Below are positions 16,743-25,172 of a stretch of DNA of 64,000 bases, one piece after another. This DNA comes from CAJQQK01 sp963696075. Its GTDB lineage: Bacteria > Pseudomonadota > Alphaproteobacteria > Rhizobiales > Hyphomicrobiaceae. Position 1 is the stretch's first letter, and each line of letters starts with the position of its first letter. The stretch covers positions 1-64,000 of the forward strand of contig CAVOJD010000030.1 in assembly GCA_963696075.1 (NCBI GenBank), in the 5' to 3' direction. Under the pieces are notes generated by a model. That model searched no databases, had not been told where the DNA came from, and saw only the letters and a program-made list of their open reading frames with translations. The translations under genes and the position numbers were made by a program.

Positions 16743-18284
16743 TCAGACGCGTGAGCTTGGTCGATAGTAGGGATCGTGCTTCGCCGGGTCGATGTAGTCT
16801 GCATAGAACTTGCGGACATGGGGCAGGAGCGCCTTCGAGAGATTGCGCCGCTCGGCCTCTTCATGGGTAAGCGCCTTTGACAAGTCGTCATGGAGCGCCT
16901 TGAGGGCTTGTGTCTTGTCGACCCTCTTGAAGGTTCCTTCCTCGTAGATGACCTCGCCGTCGCACATCACGCGCGTCACGCCGTCGGTCTTGGCGCGCTG
17001 GATGACGGCGTCGAGCAGGGGCGTTTCCTCGTCGAGGTAGGGATAGGCAACCTGATCCCGGTCGATCATGACGAGGTCGGCGGCCTTGCCAACCTCAAGC
17101 GCGCCGATCGTCGACCCGTAGGGTGTGGTCTTGGCGCCGCCGGTGGTTGCCATTCTGAGGACCTGGGCGGTGGTTGGCACGTCGGCCTCATTCATGCCCG
17201 GCACGCGGTGGGCGCGCAGCACCATGCGCATTTCCTGGAGCATGTCACGATCATCATTGATGCCGGCTTCGTCGAGGCCGATCGCTGTGTTGATGCCCTT
17301 GGCCTCGAAGTGGTTGAGGGCGGCCAGGCCCGAGCGCAGGCGGAAATTCGACGAGCAGTTATGACAGACGCAGGTGCCCGTTTCCGCAAGCCGGTCGATG
17401 TCCTTTTCGTTCAACCAGACGCCGTGGCCCAGCGTCATCCGGGGGCCAAGCATGTCGAACCTGTCGATGTATTCCACCGCGGTGCAGCCGCCCCGCTTCC
17501 AGGCGTAGGCTTTCTGGTAGGCGGTCTCGAGCAAATGCATGTGCATGGGTACATCATATGCCTTCGAGGTATCGGAGAGCTGGGTGAGGGCTTCATCGGA
17601 GCACCAATGGAGATTGGCCGGGGCGAGCTGGATCTTGACCCGACGCTTGGCATTGTGGGTTTCGTGGAGCTGGCGGAACAGAGCCATGTTCTCGTCGAGG
17701 CCGGTCTTGAAGCGCTCGAACCAACGCCGCATGGGATCCTGCAGTTCGGCGGGCAGGCTTGCGATGAACTCCTGGTCGGCCTGATAGACCAGCCGGTTCT
17801 GGTCCCGGACGGCATAGCAGTAGGACACCTTCATGCCGATGTCCTCATAAGCGCGGATGACCTCGCCGGACTTGCCTTCGACGTCGGAGAGGGTGCCGGG
17901 CACCCAGCCGTGAAGATGCTGCACGGTGGTGATACCGGATGCGATCATCTCGAAGGCCGAATAGAGCGTGTCGAGATAGAGGTCGAGGTTGCGGATGACC
18001 ATGCGCGTCACGAACCAGAGTTCGAGGGGCATGTCGGGTGAGCCGAGCTGGACCGGGGTGAGGCCGATATGATGGTGGCCGTTCACGAAGCCCGGCAGCA
18101 CGATCTCATTGCCGTTGCCGACGATGGTTGCCGAGGGATGCTTTTCCGTCAGGTCGCGGAAGTCGCCGATTGCGGCGATCCTGCCGTCTTCGACGAGCAC
18201 GGCGCCACCCGGAACCTCGTTCCAGGAGAACCGGTCGATGGTGCCGGTAATCAGGGTGTGGCTGCGGACGATCGAGGTGGTCAC
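16743..18284 (-). CDS. TRZ/ATZ-type amidohydrolase (8-oxoguanine/cytosine-deaminase-like)
   Basis: This 513-residue member of the cyclic amidohydrolase superfamily has a composite N- and C-terminal beta domain around a TIM barrel. Metal-binding His residues are at 70 and 72 (FVNGHHHIG), in MHMHLLE (about 250) and in LGHGVWL (about 290), with the catalytic Asp in GLDEAG (about 344). The family deaminates or dechlorinates ring nitrogen compounds such as guanine derivatives, triazines and related heterocycles. The C-terminus is longer than usual (about 50 extra residues after VIYEEG). The operon begins here on the minus strand. The close neighbours are a racemase-fold gene and PuuE-like deacetylases, suggesting catabolism of a nitrogen heterocycle or ureide. 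The exact substrate cannot be read from sequence. Confidence 0.88.
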   Translation of the reverse strand: MTTSIVRSHTLITGTIDRFSWNEVPGGAVLVEDGRIAAIGDFRDLTEKHPSATIVGNGNEIVLPGFVNGHHHIGLTPVQLGSPDMPLELWFVTRMVIRNLDLYLDTLYSAFEMIASGITTVQHLHGWVPGTLSDVEGKSGEVIRAYEDIGMKVSYCYAVRDQNRLVYQADQEFIASLPAELQDPMRRWFERFKTGLDENMALFRQLHETHNAKRRVKIQLAPANLHWCSDEALTQLSDTSKAYDVPMHMHLLETAYQKAYAWKRGGCTAVEYIDRFDMLGPRMTLGHGVWLNEKDIDRLAETGTCVCHNCSSNFRLRSGLAALNHFEAKGINTAIGLDEAGINDDRDMLQEMRMVLRAHRVPGMNEADVPTTAQVLRMATTGGAKTTPYGSTIGALEVGKAADLVMIDRDQVAYPYLDEETPLLDAVIQRAKTDGVTRVMCDGEVIYEEGTFKRVDKTQALKALHDDLSKALTHEEAERRNLSKALLPHVRKFYADYIDPAKHDPYYRPSSRV

Positions 18285-18330
18285 GTGGTGTCCTCAAGAT
18301 GTTTCTGGGGGTTTGGCATCGCTTTGGGCT

Positions 18331-18984
18331 TTACCGGTTTTGTGCGGCGATCCGTTGCGTCACCCGTCGTATCGCGCTCGGGACGGGTTCGATGATGGGC
18401 ATGGCAAGCTCGCGCGCCAACTGCATGGCAGCGGTGGCCAAAGGGCCACCGCCGATCACGACAGCCTCGGCGCGATCAATTTCGCGGGCTTCGGTGATGG
18501 CCTGCTTCAGCGCATCGTTGAGCCGGGCGGGATCGCTCATGAGGGCTGCGGCAGGACCTGGTGTAAATCGCAATGAGGCGAAGCGGTCCTCGAGACCGTA
18601 TCGGCGGACAAGGCGTTCGATCGGCGTGGCGAGGCCGGAGGTTGTGGTGACGATGGAGAAGCGCCGGCCACCCTCGGCTGCGGCATGCATGCCGGCCTGT
18701 GCGATCCCGACGACGTTCATTCCGGCGGGGGCCAGATCGAGGCCGGGGTCGCCGAATGCTGCGATGACGACACCGTCAAAGCCGGCGGCCTGAGTGTGCA
18801 GGATTTCGGCGACGGCCTCAGACGCGATTTCGAGGGCGTCCTCGGTGGCGATCAGGCTGGCGCCAAAGTGCGCGGTGGTGCCCTCGATTTCGACGCCGGC
18901 GGGGGCCGCCGTGCGCGCGATCGACACCATCGCCGCGGTGGTTGCGGTGCTGGTGTTGGGATTGATCAGGAGTATCCGCGCCAT
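18331..18984 (-). CDS. Asp/Glu/hydantoin racemase-family protein without cysteines
   Basis: This 217-residue protein begins ARILLINPNTS, the typical opening of the Asp/Glu/hydantoin (allantoin) racemase family. Known racemases of the fold use two cysteines, one in a CF-D-PGL segment and one in a GCAG-like segment. Here these read AAFGDPGL and IGGGPLA, and the whole protein contains no cysteine. It therefore cannot use the standard two-thiol mechanism and may be a lyase, isomerase or binding protein of the same fold. The ATG at 18984 is chosen because homology begins there; the frame continues upstream without family similarity. It sits between the TRZ/ATZ hydrolase and a PuuE-like gene, all on the minus strand. 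Confidence 0.82.
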   Translation of the reverse strand: MARILLINPNTSTATTAAMVSIARTAAPAGVEIEGTTAHFGASLIATEDALEIASEAVAEILHTQAAGFDGVVIAAFGDPGLDLAPAGMNVVGIAQAGMHAAAEGGRRFSIVTTTSGLATPIERLVRRYGLEDRFASLRFTPGPAAALMSDPARLNDALKQAITEAREIDRAEAVVIGGGPLATAAMQLARELAMPIIEPVPSAIRRVTQRIAAQNR

Positions 18985-19120
18985 GTCGCCTATCCGTGAG
19001 ATTGCTGGGGCGTGCCTGTCGCAATGCCGGGAAAAGCAATCACCGCGGCAATCGCGATCGAAAGCGTCATGATGAATGGCGCGGGCGCAAGGTTCGTTGC
19101 CGGCGGCGATGGGGCCTTGG

Positions 19121-20056
19121 TCATGGCTTTGGCGCATCCAACTGGGTCATGAAATGGGAGGCGATGTCGATGCGGCGTGCAAGCCAGACGCGCTGGCGGT
19201 GCTGGTCGAGCAGTTTCAGGATCTGCTCGACGGCGCGAAATCTGGCGGGACGCCCGCAGATGCGCAGGTGGAGGCCGATGTTCAGCAAGCCACTCTTGCC
19301 GCGGTCGGCCTCGGCGAGCATGACGTCCAACCCATCGGCGACGTATTCAACGAACTCCGAGGCGCGAACGAAGCCGTTTGGATGGAAGAACTTCATGTCG
19401 TTGGTGTCGAGCGCGTAGGGGACAACCGCTAGCCCGGGAAAGCGGGGATCGAGATAGGGCAGATCGTCGTCAAACGCATTCGATGTGTAATGAAAGCCCC
19501 GTTCGAGGAGAAGGCGCCGGGTCCAGATGCTCTCACTGCCGCGGCAGAAGAAGCCGCGGGGCCGCTCGCCGGTGGCCGACGTGATCGCTGCAATCGCGCG
19601 GTCGAGGGCGTCTGCCTCTTCGGCCTCGGAGGCGTAGTCTGCGTGGGGACGCCACTGCCAGCCGTGGCATGCCGCCTCGTGCCCGCGTTCGACGGCCGCG
19701 CGCGCCAGTTCCGGGGCGCGTTCGACGGCACGTCCGCAGAAATAGAATGTTGCCGGCACGTCATGACGCTCGAGGGCGCCCAGAAACCGCCACAGGCCGG
19801 CGCGCGTGCCGTAGGCGAAGATCTGCTCCTGGCCGATGTCTCGCGTGCCGGGGGCGATGACGCTGATCACTTCGCCAATGCGTTCTGAGGTGGGATCGCC
19901 GTCTGCGACCTGAAGCTCGGCGCCTTCTTCGAAATTGACGACAACGGAGACTGCGAGGCGGGCGCCATTCGGCCAGATGATTTCCGGCGGCGTGGCGCCG
20001 TATCCGATGAGATCACGTTCCAAAAATCTGCCACCTTTCCAGCCGGCGCGATGCAC
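19121..20056 (-). CDS. PuuE-like polysaccharide-deacetylase-fold hydrolase, paralogue 1
   Basis: This 311-residue NodB-homology protein has motifs ERDLIGYG, WPNGARLAVSVVVNFEEGAE, TFYFCGRAVE, CHGWQW and RGFFCRGSES. The arrangement matches PuuE-type allantoinases and related deacetylases rather than chitin deacetylases. PuuE opens the hydantoin ring of allantoin. The GTG at 20056 is the likely start, as no ATG occurs before the homology. The region corresponding to HPRLIGHPAR of paralogue 2 is altered (HLRICGRPAR), hinting at a different specificity. It is divergent from paralogue 2 across 256 bases. Given the neighbouring cyclic amidohydrolase and racemase-fold gene, ring opening of a ureide or hydantoin is a reasonable inference. 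Confidence 0.85.
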   Translation of the reverse strand: MHRAGWKGGRFLERDLIGYGATPPEIIWPNGARLAVSVVVNFEEGAELQVADGDPTSERIGEVISVIAPGTRDIGQEQIFAYGTRAGLWRFLGALERHDVPATFYFCGRAVERAPELARAAVERGHEAACHGWQWRPHADYASEAEEADALDRAIAAITSATGERPRGFFCRGSESIWTRRLLLERGFHYTSNAFDDDLPYLDPRFPGLAVVPYALDTNDMKFFHPNGFVRASEFVEYVADGLDVMLAEADRGKSGLLNIGLHLRICGRPARFRAVEQILKLLDQHRQRVWLARRIDIASHFMTQLDAPKP

Positions 20057-20161
20057 ACCACCGATGCGCCAAAAACCGTCATTCTCCGCACCGGCCGGTC
20101 ATCGTAATCGCTTTGATGTCGCGTTGATAAGCCTGTTCTTCGGGCAGTTCGGTCAATTGTT

Positions 20162-20180
20162 CATCGCACGTTGTGCGATG
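20162..20180. promoter_or_regulatory. inverted repeat in the divergent promoter of the PuuE-like pair
   Basis: CATCGCAC-GTT-GTGCGATG is a perfect 8-bp inverted repeat with a 3-base spacer. It lies near the middle of the 256-base region between the two divergent PuuE-like genes. Size and position fit an operator for a dimeric regulator, but no regulator gene is nearby. Confidence 0.45.
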
Positions 20181-20312
20181 TTGCAGGATGTTGCTGCCTT
20201 GCTTTGTTGCGAGACGCTGTCGAGGCTTGCTTCCGAGGCGGCATCGCTTCACCTTCGTGCAAGGTTTTGCAGCCATCGCGCACACTCAACGACATCACCC
20301 CCGAGGCTTTAC

Positions 20313-21236
20313 ATGACCACCGCCTACGATCGAGATCTCATCGGCTATGGCCCGACGCCGCCCGATCCCAAATGGCCGAACGGCGCCCGTCTGGCGCTCA
20401 ATTTCGTCATCAACGTCGAGGAGGGATCGGAGCCTTCGGTTCAGGATGGCGAAGGGTATACCGAGGTGCAGCACACCGAAGCCTTCGGCCGTCAGCAGGG
20501 GCTCGATGGCCGTGATCTTGCCGGTGAGGGGATGTTCGAATACGGCAGCCGAGTTGGCTTCTGGCGGCTGATGCGGCTGTTTCAGGAGCGCGGCCTGCCG
20601 TTGACGATCTTTGGCTGTGCGCTGGCGATTGAACGCAATCCATTGGTCGCCGAGGCGATCCGGCAGTCCGGCTTTGACGTGTGCAGCCACGGCTGGCGCT
20701 GGATCAAGCATTATGAACTCAGCGAAGAGGAGGAACGCGAGCAGATCCGCAAGGCCGTCCTGTCACTCGAGCGGACGACCGGTCAGCGCCCGCGGGGCTG
20801 GTATTGCCGCTATGGTCCGGGGCTCAATACGCGCCGCCTCGTGGTCGAGCATGGCGGCTTTCTCTACGACAGCGATTATTATGGCGATGAATTGCCGTTC
20901 TGGAAGACGGTGGAGGGTCAGCCACACCTCGTGGTGCCGTATTCGCTGACTAACAACGACGGGAAATATGCCGGCTGGATGGGGACATCTGATGAATGGT
21001 TCTCGTTCATTCGCGATGCCTTCGACATGCTCTATGAGGAAGGCGGCGCGCAGCCGAAGATGATGTCGGTCGGTCTTCATCCGAGGCTGATCGGGCATCC
21101 GGCGCGCGCCATGGGCCTCAAGCGGTTGCTCGACTATGTGCAGGAGCGGGACGACGTCTGGATTACGCGACGGATCGATATCGCGGAGCACTGGGTTCGC
21201 CATCACCCCTATCCCGGGAAAGGGCTGAACGAATAG
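20313..21236 (+). CDS. PuuE-like polysaccharide-deacetylase-fold hydrolase, paralogue 2
   Basis: This 307-residue protein is homologous to the divergent gene on the left. Shared motifs are DRDLIGYGPTPP, WPNGARLALNFVINVEEG, CSHGWRWI, RGWYCR and the C-terminal VGLHPRLIGHPAR, a hallmark of PuuE-type allantoinases. The ATG at 20313 aligns with the family N-terminus. Upstream codons in the same frame lie in the intergenic region and show no similarity. The predicted role is hydrolysis of a cyclic amide such as allantoin or a hydantoin, or deacylation of an N-acyl compound. No other genes of the standard allantoin pathway (allantoicase, ureidoglycolate enzymes) are in the window. Confidence 0.88.
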   Translation: MTTAYDRDLIGYGPTPPDPKWPNGARLALNFVINVEEGSEPSVQDGEGYTEVQHTEAFGRQQGLDGRDLAGEGMFEYGSRVGFWRLMRLFQERGLPLTIFGCALAIERNPLVAEAIRQSGFDVCSHGWRWIKHYELSEEEEREQIRKAVLSLERTTGQRPRGWYCRYGPGLNTRRLVVEHGGFLYDSDYYGDELPFWKTVEGQPHLVVPYSLTNNDGKYAGWMGTSDEWFSFIRDAFDMLYEEGGAQPKMMSVGLHPRLIGHPARAMGLKRLLDYVQERDDVWITRRIDIAEHWVRHHPYPGKGLNE

Positions 21237-21254
21237 CGCTCCGCTGATCGCGAT

Positions 21255-22076
21255 CTAGATGGAACTGCTTGCCGCTGTCACGCCGCCGTCGACGACGATC
21301 TCGGTGCCGTTGACGTAGCCGGCTTCGTCGGAGGCGAGATACAACACAGCATGGGCGACGTCCCAGGCGTTGCCCATCTTGCCGGTCGGGCATTGGGCAT
21401 TGCGGCGGTCGATCAGGCCTTGCAGATCATTGGCTGCAATGGTCTTGGCGAGACGGTGTTCGACGAGGGCGGTGTGCATCAGGCCCGGCACCACGGTGTT
21501 GCAGCGAATGCCCTTGCGGGCATAGGTGATGGCGGTTGATTTCGAGAAGGCGAACAGGCCGAGCTTGGTCGTCGAGTAGGCGATGTGGGGGCGGTCGGCG
21601 CTCATGCGCAGGCCGGCAATCGAGGCGATGTTGACGATGGCGCCTTTGCCCTGTGTCTCCATGACCGGAATGACGTGCTTGCAGCCGAGGAAGGCTGTCT
21701 TGAGGTTGTGGTCGATCTGGGTGTCCCAGGCTTCCTCACTCATCGTGACGGCGCTGCCCGGGGCGGAGCCGCCGACGTTGTTGACGAGAATGTCGATGCG
21801 TCCGAACTGGTCGAGGCAGTCGGCGACGGCTGCTTCAACCTGGCTGCTGTCGGTCATGTCGACACCGCGGGTGGCGCAGGTGCCGCCTTCCTTCTCGATG
21901 ATGGACTTCGTGACGTCGGCTGCTTCCTTGCGCAGGTCGACGCCATAGATCTTGGCGCCCTGGCGCGCCATCAGCACGGCGGTTGCCTTGCCGTTGCCCC
22001 AGATTTCGGCGTCCGGGTCATCGCCGACGGAGCCGGCGCCGGTGATGAAGGCGACTTTGCCGGTGAGATCGAGCAT
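21255..22076 (-). CDS. SDR-family oxidoreductase with expanded cofactor loop
   Basis: This 273-residue short-chain dehydrogenase/reductase has Tyr167 and Lys171 (YSTTK) and the catalytic Ser region NIASIAG, plus a C-terminal VDGG. The glycine-rich loop is unusual: TGAGSVGDDPDAEIWGNGKA (13-32) has about eight extra residues inside the normal TGxxxGxG, seen in some SDR subgroups. NNVGG (99-103) replaces NNAG. The start at 22076 has GAGGAA upstream. It is convergent with PuuE paralogue 2 and 10 bases downstream of the CMD-family gene, with which it probably forms an operon. The substrate is unknown. Confidence 0.9.
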   Translation of the reverse strand: MLDLTGKVAFITGAGSVGDDPDAEIWGNGKATAVLMARQGAKIYGVDLRKEAADVTKSIIEKEGGTCATRGVDMTDSSQVEAAVADCLDQFGRIDILVNNVGGSAPGSAVTMSEEAWDTQIDHNLKTAFLGCKHVIPVMETQGKGAIVNIASIAGLRMSADRPHIAYSTTKLGLFAFSKSTAITYARKGIRCNTVVPGLMHTALVEHRLAKTIAANDLQGLIDRRNAQCPTGKMGNAWDVAHAVLYLASDEAGYVNGTEIVVDGGVTAASSSI

Positions 22077-22086
22077 GGGTGTTTCC

Positions 22087-22644
22087 TCAGGATTTGCGTG
22101 GTGAGAGGGGACGGGCGCCGGGTGGGGGCTGGTGGTCCATGGCGCGCAGGATGGTGGCGTTCATCATGTAGACGCTCATGATGGCGGTGAGTTCGAGCAG
22201 TCCCTTCTCGCCGTAGCGGGCGCGGACGGCGTCGAAGGTTTCATCGCTGACGGCGGGGGCTTCGAGGAGTTCGCGGCCGTACTGGATGATGAGGGCCTCG
22301 TCATCGGTCAGATCGTCGAGGGGGCCGTAGGTGTCGACGGCGTGGATGGCTTCTTCGCGCATGCCGGCGGCAAGGCCGAGTTTGACGTGCGCGTTCCAGA
22401 TGAAGGCGGCGTTGGCGGCGCGGTTTGCGACGATGATGGCGAGTTCGGATTCGGCGGGCGTGAGGGAGGTGCGGTAGCGCAGGTGGTCGACGAGATCGGA
22501 GAGGCGGGCGCCGGCCTCGCCTGCGTAGGTGAGGTAGCTGCTCGGGGGCGGCAGCGAGTTGCGGGTTTCCTTGATGTAGCGGATGGCGGCGCGGGTTTCG
22601 TCGCTGAATTCGTCGGTGTCGGCGGGATATTTCAGGCGGGGCAT
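22087..22644 (-). CDS. carboxymuconolactone decarboxylase-family (AhpD-fold) protein
   Basis: This 185-residue all-helical protein carries the CMD/AhpD signature NAHVKLGLAAGMREEAI (about residues 72-88 and on), with the conserved His. The CxxC pair of AhpD peroxidases is absent, so it resembles the decarboxylase/lactonase-like or unknown branch of the family. The ATG at 22644 is preferred, with GAGGAAA just upstream. It is transcribed together with the SDR gene 10 bases downstream. It may remove carboxyl or act on a lactone in the same pathway; this is inference only. Confidence 0.85.
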   Translation of the reverse strand: MPRLKYPADTDEFSDETRAAIRYIKETRNSLPPPSSYLTYAGEAGARLSDLVDHLRYRTSLTPAESELAIIVANRAANAAFIWNAHVKLGLAAGMREEAIHAVDTYGPLDDLTDDEALIIQYGRELLEAPAVSDETFDAVRARYGEKGLLELTAIMSVYMMNATILRAMDHQPPPGARPLSPRKS

Positions 22645-22870
22645 GCGGTTTCCTCGTTGCGGCTGATCGGACCCTGCCCGATCGGGGGGTGGCGGGAATG
22701 ACAGAGGCAATCATGGCGGCGGTCTTGGAGGCAGGCAAACCGTCAGCGCGTTGGCGGGCAAGTTATCCGTCTCGTGGTCGCGGTGGTGCGAAAACGGGCT
22801 AAGCTGTGGACCACAAGAGGAACCTGCCCCAGGCGGGGCGCGGGGCGAAAGCAATGAACAAGGACAGGCC

Positions 22871-23632
22871 ATGGATCTCGGATTAGCGGGCAAACGCGCG
22901 ATTGTGACAGGCGGCACGCGCGGTATCGGGCGCAGGATTGTCGATCTGCTCGTTGCCGAAGGGTGTCATGTGGGTTTTTGCGCGCGGGACCAGGGGCAGG
23001 TGGATGCGGCGCTGGCGGATCTTGCAGGCGGCGATGTCACGGTTATCGGTGGTGCGGTCGATGTGACGGATGATGAACGGCTGCGCGGCTGGATCAGCGA
23101 GACAGCCACGGCGCTTGGCGGGCTCGACATCCTGGTGCCGAACGCCAGCGCGCTGGTCGGTTCGGCGGATGCGGAAGCCTGGCGGCTGGGTCTCGAAGTC
23201 GATGTGCTGGGCACGGTGCGGGCGGTTGAGGCGGCGTTGCCGTTTCTCGAAAAATCGGACGCGGCTTCCATCGTTGCCATTTCGAGTACGGCGGCGGTGA
23301 ATACGTCGGGTGGCGTGCGGGCTTATAGCGGGCTGAAGGCGGCGCTGATCAGCTACATGTCAGGGCTCAGCACCAATCTCGGAGCCAAGGGCATTCGCGC
23401 GAATTCAGTCTCGCCGGGTGCGATCTATTTCGAGGGTGGCGTTTGGGACAAGCGCAAGCAGGAGTCGCCGGAGGCTTATGCGGCGGCGGCGGCGCGTTGT
23501 CCGATGGGGCGGCTTGGGACGCCGGAGGAAGTTGCCGCGGCCGTCGTGTTCCTGGCGAGTCCGGCGGCGAGCTACATCAGCGGGACCAACCTGATCGTCG
23601 ATGGAGCGGCGACGACGCGCATTCAGTATTGA
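22871..23632 (+). CDS. SDR-family oxidoreductase
   Basis: This 253-residue short-chain dehydrogenase has cofactor motif TGGTRGIG (13-20), Ser region AISSTAAV (136-143), Tyr152 and Lys156 (YSGLK), and C-terminal VDGAATTRI. The NNAG motif is replaced by PNAS (90-93). The ATG at 22871 follows AAGGACAGGCC. It is divergent from the CMD-SDR operon and ends eleven bases before a tandem intergenic repeat. It probably oxidises or reduces a hydroxyl or keto intermediate; the substrate cannot be deduced. Confidence 0.9.
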   Translation: MDLGLAGKRAIVTGGTRGIGRRIVDLLVAEGCHVGFCARDQGQVDAALADLAGGDVTVIGGAVDVTDDERLRGWISETATALGGLDILVPNASALVGSADAEAWRLGLEVDVLGTVRAVEAALPFLEKSDAASIVAISSTAAVNTSGGVRAYSGLKAALISYMSGLSTNLGAKGIRANSVSPGAIYFEGGVWDKRKQESPEAYAAAAARCPMGRLGTPEEVAAAVVFLASPAASYISGTNLIVDGAATTRIQY

Positions 23633-23643
23633 GGGGGCGCCGG

Positions 23644-23797
23644 TGATCGGATGAGTGCATGAGCTTCATGCGAAGCCTCGCGTGGCGCGCGGCGCGTGGA
23701 TGGCCGCCTGCGCGGCCATGACGGTGGGTGGGGAGAGACTGTTGCGTCATGGTTGTTGTCGGCAACAGGTGTGCCGCGAGGTGATTGCTGCTGCTGA
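23644..23797. repeat. 154-bp tandem intergenic repeat, copy 1
   Basis: This is the first of two direct copies with a period of 154 bases, starting TGATCGGATGAG. It is non-coding and contains short dyads such as GGCCGC..GCGGCC (23702-23719). Copies differ at only a few positions. The sequence style (palindromic, GC-rich, between genes) resembles dispersed REP-like elements of alphaproteobacteria. Confidence 0.85.
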
Positions 23798-23950
23798 TGA
23801 CCGGATGAGTGCATGAGCTTCATGCGAAGCCTCGCGTGGCGCGCGGCGCGTGGATGGCCGCCTGCGCGGCCATGACGGTGGGTGGGGAGAGGCTGTTGCG
23901 TCATGGTTGTTGTCGGCAACAGGTGTGCAGCGAGGTGATTGCCGCTGCTC
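23798..23950. repeat. 154-bp tandem intergenic repeat, copy 2
   Basis: This is the second copy, starting TGACCGGATGAG. It differs from copy 1 at a handful of bases (for example GTGCCGCG versus GTGCAGCG near the end) and runs into the stop of the CoA-transferase gene. High identity implies recent duplication. Confidence 0.85.
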
Positions 23951-25172
23951 AGATGACGCCGTCTGATTTGAGGGTTTCGAGTTCGTCGGCGGTGAGGCCG
24001 AGCCAGTCGCCATAGACATCGTTGTTGTGCTGGCCGATCGAGGGGCTTGGCACGGTTTCGACCTTGTCGGCGCCGTGGACGCGGAGCGGTGTCGTGGGGA
24101 CGACGATGCGGCCGAAGTCGGGGTGGTCGAGCCATTCGAGCGTGCCGCGCTCGTGCATGTGCGGGTCCTGGCTGACCTCGACGAGGTCGCGGACGGGGGC
24201 GACGGGGAGGCGGTTCTTCGCCGTCATTTCGATGATCTCGGCGCGGGTTTTGGTGCGCGACCAGGCTTCGACGAGGGCGTCTGTCTCGTCCATGTGGGCG
24301 ACGCGGGCCTTGTTGGTTGCGAAACGCTCGTCGCCGATCAGGTCGTCACGGCCCATGATCCGCAAGAGGCCCTGCCAGTGGATGTCCTTGACGACGTTGA
24401 TGGCGATGTGGCCGTCCTTGGCTTCGTAGACATTGTAGGGGGAGACGGAGAGGCCGCCGTGGCGGTTGCCGGTGCGTGGGGGCACGGCGCCGTCCTGCGA
24501 ATAGAGCATGCCGAGGTTGGAGGCCAGCGCGGGGAAGACCGATTCCAGCATCGAGACTTCGACGAGGCGGCCCTTGCCCGTGATGGTGCGCTCGTAGAGT
24601 GCGGTCATGACGGCTGCGTAGAGGTGAATGCCGGACATGAAGTCGACGACGGCTGCGCCGCACTTCAGAGGGGGACCGTCCGGCATGCCGGTGACGCTCA
24701 TGATGCCGGAGGCGGCCTGGACGGTGAGGTCCATCGCCATCGCATCGCGGCTCGGGCCGGAGAGGCCGTAGCCGGAGCCTGAGGCGTAGATCAGGCGCGG
24801 GTTGATCGCGTGGAGGACGTCCCAGCCGACGCCGAGCTTGGTCATGACGTCGGGCGTGAAGTTTTCAAGCAGGATATCGGCCTTTGTGACCATGCGCTTC
24901 AGGAGATCCTTGCCGCGCTCGTCCTTGAGGTTGAGCGTTACGGCGCGCTTGTTGGAATTGAGCATGGCGAGCGGCATGCCGGCGCCTTTGGCGGCTGCCG
25001 CGCGGACACGGAGCGGTTCGCCGGTGCCGACGGGTTCGACCTTGATGACGTCGGCGCCGGCCTTGGCCATCAGGAGGGTTGCGTAGGGGCCCTGATAGAT
25101 CTGGCCGAAGTCGATCACGGTGACGCCGGCGAGGGGATGGTTGGGGCGGGTGGCTGCCTGTTCGGTGCTCAC
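23949..25172 (-). CDS. CaiB/BaiF family (class III) CoA-transferase 1
   Basis: This 407-residue class III CoA-transferase moves CoA between carboxylic acids. The family opening GVTVIDFGQIYQGPYATLLMAKAGADVIKVE and the NSNKRAVTLNLK segment are present. The catalytic Asp is probably Asp148 (AMAMDL). The GTG start at 25172 overlaps the stop of the acyl-CoA dehydrogenase (GTGA), so the two are translationally coupled. The C-terminus reaches the tandem repeat. It is likely to activate an imported or degraded acid before oxidation by the adjacent dehydrogenase. Related enzymes act on carnitine, succinyl, formyl or aromatic acids; the donor and acceptor are unknown. Confidence 0.92.
   Translation of the reverse strand: MSTEQAATRPNHPLAGVTVIDFGQIYQGPYATLLMAKAGADVIKVEPVGTGEPLRVRAAAAKGAGMPLAMLNSNKRAVTLNLKDERGKDLLKRMVTKADILLENFTPDVMTKLGVGWDVLHAINPRLIYASGSGYGLSGPSRDAMAMDLTVQAASGIMSVTGMPDGPPLKCGAAVVDFMSGIHLYAAVMTALYERTITGKGRLVEVSMLESVFPALASNLGMLYSQDGAVPPRTGNRHGGLSVSPYNVYEAKDGHIAINVVKDIHWQGLLRIMGRDDLIGDERFATNKARVAHMDETDALVEAWSRTKTRAEIIEMTAKNRLPVAPVRDLVEVSQDPHMHERGTLEWLDHPDFGRIVVPTTPLRVHGADKVETVPSPSIGQHNNDVYGDWLGLTADELETLKSDGVI

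Noticed and set aside
20313..21236. Complete allantoin catabolic pathway
   Set aside because: No allantoicase, ureidoglycolate lyase or allantoate amidohydrolase gene was recognised nearby; only PuuE-like enzymes are present.
23644..23950. CRISPR array
   Set aside because: There are only two copies, with a 154-base period and no separate spacers; the copies abut directly.
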